Positions 59,725-64,000 of a stretch of 64,000 bases of DNA are shown here, in pieces. Source of the stretch: Pseudanabaena sp. Chao 1811 (lineage in GTDB: Bacteria; Cyanobacteriota; Cyanobacteriia; Pseudanabaenales; Pseudanabaenaceae). The stretch is from the NCBI RefSeq assembly GCF_027942295.1, contig NZ_CP101416.1:4512501-4576500 (forward strand). The letters are read 5' to 3'. Every line of letters begins with the position of its first letter. Within the stretch, counting starts at the first letter, position 1. Under the pieces are notes generated by a model. It saw only the letters and a list, made by a program, of their open reading frames with translations, did not search any database and had not been told where the DNA came from. The position numbers and the translations under genes are program-made.

Positions 59725-62202
59725 ATGACTCTGTTTGATTTAAGCAACATTTCAGGAGATCGCTATGTCACGGTGATCGTTGATTGCATTGGTATTGATG
59801 ATTTGCTGACCTATCGGATTCCTGAAGATGTTGAGCTTCAAGTTGGTGATATTCTCAGTGTTCCTTTGGGCAATCGCCAAGTGGGGGCGATCGCTTTGCA
59901 AATTTCTGATACTTCCACAATTGATGCTCCCGACACAGAAATTAAAGAAATTAGTGCTGTAGTCAGTTCGGGGATTTTTCCTACGACCTATTGGGAACTG
60001 TTAACGCGCACGGCTGATTATTATCGAACTCCTGTCATGCAAACGGTAAAAACTGCTCTACCACCAAAATTGCTTGATCAATCCCATTACCGCATCAAAA
60101 TCAAGCAACTAGATTCATCTATGGGGACTCCAGTTGCTCCCAAGGCAGCCCAAATGGTGTGGGATTTTTTACAAGAGCATAAGGGAAATCCTAAAGGTTT
60201 AAGTCGTCGCTATATTCAGCAAAAGCTGGGTAGATATACAGGTGCAGGGCTAAGGGAATTACAAAAATTAGATCTGGTTGAAACGGTTTTAGAATTACCC
60301 AATCGTCCGCAACCAAAATATGAAGATATTGTCGTTTTAATCAAGGTTCCCGATAGTGAGATCACGGCTAGACAGACAGAAGTTTTAACAATTTTGCAAC
60401 ATCAAGGGGGAGAATGCCCCAAATCTCAATTATGTAAACTAGCAAAAACCTCTGCTTCCGTAATTCAGAACTTAGAGAATAAGGGATATGTCGTAGTTTC
60501 TAAAAGAGAATCTTTACGATTAGGGGGCAAAAGTCATACGGTCATTCGCGATCGCCCCAAAGCTCTCACCCCTGATCAAGATTTAGCCCTACAGCAAATT
60601 TTAAAAGCGATCGCTAATAATAATCCGTCACATTTTCTCCTGCATGGAGTGACAGGCTCAGGTAAAACTGAAGTGTATCTGCAAGCGATCGCGACTGTCC
60701 TCGAAGCTGGGAAATCTGCATTGGTACTAGTTCCTGAAATTGGTTTGACTCCCCAATTAACAGATCGCTTTCGCGCAAGATTTGGTGATGCCAAGGTGAA
60801 TGTGTATCATAGCCAGTTATCCGATGGTGAACGCTTTGACACATGGCGATTGATGCTGACAGGGGAATCACAAGTAGTAATTGGCACGCGATCGGCAGTA
60901 TTTGCGCCATTATCAAATCTCGGCTTAATTGTGATGGATGAGGAGCATGACAATAGCTTCAAGCAGGATCAACCTCAACCCTGTTACCATGCGCGGACGG
61001 TAGCTCAATGGCGATCGCAGTTAGAGCAAGTTCCCCTTGTCATGGGTTCCGCAACCCCTTCCGCAGAATTAGTCTTTGCTCAGAAACAGCAGGAATTAAT
61101 TTATTTGGAACTGCCTAATCGCATTGGCAATCGAGCGATGCCACCGATTGAAATTGTGGATATGCGCGATGAATTTAAGGCAGGCAATTACTCGATCTTG
61201 AGTCGGAAGTTACAAGGTGCGATCGCCGAAATGCTTGAAGCGAAACAACAAGGAATTCTATTCATTCATCGACGCGGCTATAGTACCTTCGTTTCCTGTC
61301 GATCCTGTGGCTATGTTGCGGAATGTCCACATTGCGATGTTTCCCTCTCCTATCACGATCCCATCTCACCCACAGCCCATCAACCCAAATCCGCCCATTT
61401 GCGCTGTCACTATTGCAACTACACCCAAATCCAGCCGAAATCCTGTCCTCAATGCAATTCACCCTATTTCAAATATTTTGGTAGCGGCACTCAAAAAGTA
61501 GAACAGGAACTTAGCAAATTATTTCCCAATATTCGCCTAATTCGTTTTGATAGCGACACCACCCGCAACAAGGATCAGCATCGTCTGCTCATCGATCAGT
61601 TCCGCGCAGGAACAGCAGATTTATTAGTGGGAACCCAAATGCTAACCAAGGGTTTAGATATTCCCCAAGTTACGTTAGTAGGTGTAGTTTCCGCTGATGG
61701 ATTATTAAACTTCTCCGATTATCGCGCAGGAGAGAGAGCTGCACAAACCCTCCTACAAGTTGCAGGTCGCGCAGGTCGTGGCGAAGAAGATGGCAAGGTC
61801 ATTATGCAAACCTACACCCCAGAACATCCCGCCATCCAAGCAGTTCAGAGCTATCGCCTCGAAGAATTCATGCAAACCGAACTAGAGATGCGAGAAGCAT
61901 TGCGCTATCCCCCCAAAGGGCAAATGGTCTTAATTCATCTCAGTAGTGAGAATGCTCAAACAGTAGAGAATTCTGCAAATGAATTAGCAGAATATTTACG
62001 ACAATTAGAAAATGATTGGGAAATATTAGGAGCGACTCCCGCCACGATCGCTAAAGTTGCCAATCGTTATCGCTGGCAAATTCTATTAAAATTCATGCCT
62101 GATGTTTTACTCAATGTACCGAACTTAGAAGAGTTACGAATGTTAGTGAATTCTAAAGCTGTGAGAGTTGCGATCGATGTCGATCCATTAACAATTCTAT
62201 AA
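59725..62202 (+). CDS. priA: Primosomal protein N' (replication restart helicase PriA)
   Basis: An 825-residue superfamily 2 helicase that reloads the replisome at repaired forks. N-terminal DNA-binding domain (1-110: VTVIVDCIGIDDLLTYRIPE), winged helix, Walker A HGVTGSGKTEVYLQAI near 310, DEEH box IVMDEEHDNSFKQ near 405, motif GSATPS, zinc-binding CRSCGYVAECPHCDVS and CHYCNYTQ...CPQCN near 525-580, and helicase C-terminal VAGRAGRGEEDGKV near 685. ATG 59725 (MTLFDLSN) is chosen; the TTG 33 bases upstream lies at the edge of a hairpin and is less likely. The zinc Cys are all present. Confidence 0.94.
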   Translation: MTLFDLSNISGDRYVTVIVDCIGIDDLLTYRIPEDVELQVGDILSVPLGNRQVGAIALQISDTSTIDAPDTEIKEISAVVSSGIFPTTYWELLTRTADYYRTPVMQTVKTALPPKLLDQSHYRIKIKQLDSSMGTPVAPKAAQMVWDFLQEHKGNPKGLSRRYIQQKLGRYTGAGLRELQKLDLVETVLELPNRPQPKYEDIVVLIKVPDSEITARQTEVLTILQHQGGECPKSQLCKLAKTSASVIQNLENKGYVVVSKRESLRLGGKSHTVIRDRPKALTPDQDLALQQILKAIANNNPSHFLLHGVTGSGKTEVYLQAIATVLEAGKSALVLVPEIGLTPQLTDRFRARFGDAKVNVYHSQLSDGERFDTWRLMLTGESQVVIGTRSAVFAPLSNLGLIVMDEEHDNSFKQDQPQPCYHARTVAQWRSQLEQVPLVMGSATPSAELVFAQKQQELIYLELPNRIGNRAMPPIEIVDMRDEFKAGNYSILSRKLQGAIAEMLEAKQQGILFIHRRGYSTFVSCRSCGYVAECPHCDVSLSYHDPISPTAHQPKSAHLRCHYCNYTQIQPKSCPQCNSPYFKYFGSGTQKVEQELSKLFPNIRLIRFDSDTTRNKDQHRLLIDQFRAGTADLLVGTQMLTKGLDIPQVTLVGVVSADGLLNFSDYRAGERAAQTLLQVAGRAGRGEEDGKVIMQTYTPEHPAIQAVQSYRLEEFMQTELEMREALRYPPKGQMVLIHLSSENAQTVENSANELAEYLRQLENDWEILGATPATIAKVANRYRWQILLKFMPDVLLNVPNLEELRMLVNSKAVRVAIDVDPLTIL

Positions 62203-62234
62203 ACAATGTATCGTAAAGCGAGATATTGTTTATT

Positions 62235-63992
62235 TTAACGGAAGTTCCATACTTCGTAACGGCGATTGCGGAGGGTGAGGATTTGTCCTTCGGTGCTGCT
62301 TGGTAATACATCTAGCCATAATCTACCTCCATTCATATCACTAAATATCAGGGAGCCATCACTCGAAAAAGCGATCGCTAAAGGATAATGGCGATCGCCT
62401 AGATCAACTTGCGATCGATCTAGTAATAGTAAATACTCAGACTTGCCAAAGCCATCTAAATTCACCGAGGTGAGTGTCCATTGTTGTTGGGCTAGGACAC
62501 CAAAGTCTTCAATACTCATGGAGACCTGTCCATTGCGTTGCAACTCACTATACATAGATCGAATTATGCGTTCAATCACTTTTGGAGAGAGCGTTTGCCA
62601 ATCAACAGAGTTTCCCTTAGGGGGATCGAATGTACCACCACTAGTTACTAGTGGCGGAATGATGCTTTTTGTCAGTAAAGGCGCGAGACTAGCTTCACCC
62701 GAAGCTAAAATCTTCAACTGACCATCATCACCAACCCACAAAGATTGAGCAGTCAGGAATGATGTTTGAGCCTTGCCATAGGCATCGTATAGCACCACAC
62801 CCAGATTATTGTTAATCGAAAGTCCTAAGATGCGCCATAGCAGAATTGATGAGCGATCGCTTAGTTCTGAGAATGGATCATTGCGCCACTTATCACCATC
62901 CTTCATCAAATCAATCCGCACTTCGTACCAAGCTTGCCCCGATTCTAATTTTGGTGGAGGCAAGAACCATTCCGAGCCAGCATTTCCTTTACCAATGTAG
63001 GTAACACTGCCCAGCAATTGCTGTGGTTTGAGCAAGATCGGCGCAAGATCTAGTCTTTGTAATAATTGATTGAAGTCCTTCGCATCAACCTTTTGTTCTC
63101 TCAACCAATTTTCAGCACGCCGCAAGCCATTACGTTGGAGCACAACTAATCCTCCCCACAGCTTGATCTCCGTCGCATTGGTAAAAGTCAACATGGTCAT
63201 TGCTCTCTGCCAAATATGAGGATGATATTTCTCCAACATTTCCGCAATCCGATCGCCTTTATAGGTGGTATCGTTAGCGATCGCGATCGCCTCACTCCAG
63301 CGTCCATCAATGATATTAATGAGGGCTTTTTCGCCAATATTTGCATTGGGATTATCGGCTCGCTCAGAGGTGATTTTGGCATGTAAGGAAATTAGATCAT
63401 ATTGTTCCTGTAAGAATGGCGATAGAGTTTTACCCTGCGCTCGCAATTCATTAACCATAAGATTAAACTTACCCAAGGCAGGCGACCATAGTCCCACACT
63501 CGCCATAAGTAGAGCATCTTGATAGGCTTTGGGTTGATTTTTTGCTTCATTGAGATTGATCTGTCGCAACTGGACTTTCTTAATAGAAGTGGCGATCGCT
63601 TCTTCAGGTTGATAGACCAAAAACATTGGCTCAAATTCCTGACTTTGATTGACTACCAATTGTGGAGAATTAGGATTGCTCGTAAGGATACTTCGCCATT
63701 TAGGAATCTCTCCTGCGGCGCTTGTCCAAGACTCTAATTCAAATAGTTGAGATCGCTTGTCTGTCACAAAGTAATAAATCTGTCCATAGGCAATCCCATC
63801 TACTCTTCCTGATGTCGTGAACCAAAGACCATCTTTTTGATCACCAATTTGCTTGGGTGGATTATCGATTAAAGACAGTTTTTTGAGTGGTAGTCGGTTG
63901 CGGTTTGGCTGTAAACGTTCAGGAGGTGAGTAGGTAGCATATTTTAAAAGAGGCGATCGCACAAAATATTCATCGATGCCTGAGATCGTCAT
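62235..63992 (-). CDS. Large hypothetical protein (585 aa or longer; start may lie outside)
   Basis: The frame is open from the window edge; the first Met in view is at 63990-63992, but the codons beyond it are also open, so the true N-terminus, perhaps with a membrane anchor, may be missing. The visible part has a WFTTSGRVDGIAYGQIYYFV strand-rich region (about 50-75), a middle helical repeat region (150-300: LGKFNLMVNELRAQG, NIIDGRWSEAIAIAN) resembling TPR-like helices, and a C-terminal part with LWVGDDGQLKILASGEASLA and LNLDGF-type beta strands ending RLWLDVLPSS. It lacks any known catalytic motif. I do not recognise the family; it may be a cyanobacterial conserved protein. It is convergent with priA, 32 bp apart. 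Confidence 0.6.
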   Translation of the reverse strand: MTISGIDEYFVRSPLLKYATYSPPERLQPNRNRLPLKKLSLIDNPPKQIGDQKDGLWFTTSGRVDGIAYGQIYYFVTDKRSQLFELESWTSAAGEIPKWRSILTSNPNSPQLVVNQSQEFEPMFLVYQPEEAIATSIKKVQLRQINLNEAKNQPKAYQDALLMASVGLWSPALGKFNLMVNELRAQGKTLSPFLQEQYDLISLHAKITSERADNPNANIGEKALINIIDGRWSEAIAIANDTTYKGDRIAEMLEKYHPHIWQRAMTMLTFTNATEIKLWGGLVVLQRNGLRRAENWLREQKVDAKDFNQLLQRLDLAPILLKPQQLLGSVTYIGKGNAGSEWFLPPPKLESGQAWYEVRIDLMKDGDKWRNDPFSELSDRSSILLWRILGLSINNNLGVVLYDAYGKAQTSFLTAQSLWVGDDGQLKILASGEASLAPLLTKSIIPPLVTSGGTFDPPKGNSVDWQTLSPKVIERIIRSMYSELQRNGQVSMSIEDFGVLAQQQWTLTSVNLDGFGKSEYLLLLDRSQVDLGDRHYPLAIAFSSDGSLIFSDMNGGRLWLDVLPSSTEGQILTLRNRRYEVWNFR

Positions 63993-64000
63993 GGTACTTA

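Overview
The window is chromosomal DNA from a cyanobacterium. The evidence is the very frequent HIP1 octamer GCGATCGC, lineage-typical genes (PATAN-domain response regulator, Mo-nitrogenase C-terminal domain protein, FHA-fused class A PBP, purC-Omp85-lpxC-fabZ-lpxA order) and moderate GC. The repeat style (many small perfect hairpins and MITE-like elements) suggests a Pseudanabaena-like organism, but that is an inference.

Layout. 1-641 is the start of an IS256-family element cut by the window edge. 642-4440 is an AT-rich, HIP1-free islet with a VapE-type ATPase, a ribbon-helix-helix protein and a tyrosine recombinase, ending near a tRNA-Val gene. 4579-17171 is mostly housekeeping and small conserved genes: asparaginase, alpha/beta hydrolase, YkgJ-type Cys-cluster protein, PLD-family lipoprotein candidate, rimO, STAS protein, rpsN, recG, an LprI-like protein. 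17267-22546 is the outer-membrane/lipid A block purC, omp85, lpxC, fabZ, lpxA, without lpxB. 22795-27547 holds a Mo-nitro_C protein, a secreted helical protein, a GT4 glycosyltransferase, tRNA-Lys and miaB. 27806-29680 is a nest of three broken insertion sequences (IS630, IS256, IS982).

29794-36053 carries an FHA-PBP, HU, a NACHT-type STAND ATPase and a hydrolase. 36600-49885 is a complete Pil/Tax-type chemosensory cluster: PATAN-REC, CheY, CheW, a 2090-residue MCP with a roughly 1300-residue acidic tail, a second MCP without an extracellular sensor, and a hybrid CheA. After hisI, a multi-PAS histidine kinase gene (50701-54928) is split by an intact 1028-bp IS630-family element whose exact removal restores a 1065-residue reading frame. 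The end of the window has a small NblA-like ORF, a REC-LuxR regulator with a second degenerate HTH, a tandem Usp protein, pyrG, priA and a large unknown protein that may begin beyond the window.

Three layers of dispersed non-coding repeats stand out: a 136-147 bp double-hairpin element (four copies), an 80-104 bp element with TAAGTAGCT ends (three copies plus a half copy), and at least a dozen perfect hairpins whose arms differ but whose tip is almost always GC-NNN-GC. The recG gene has an in-frame TAG between its best ribosome-binding site/ATG and the start that can be used now. No CRISPR array and no rRNA were seen.
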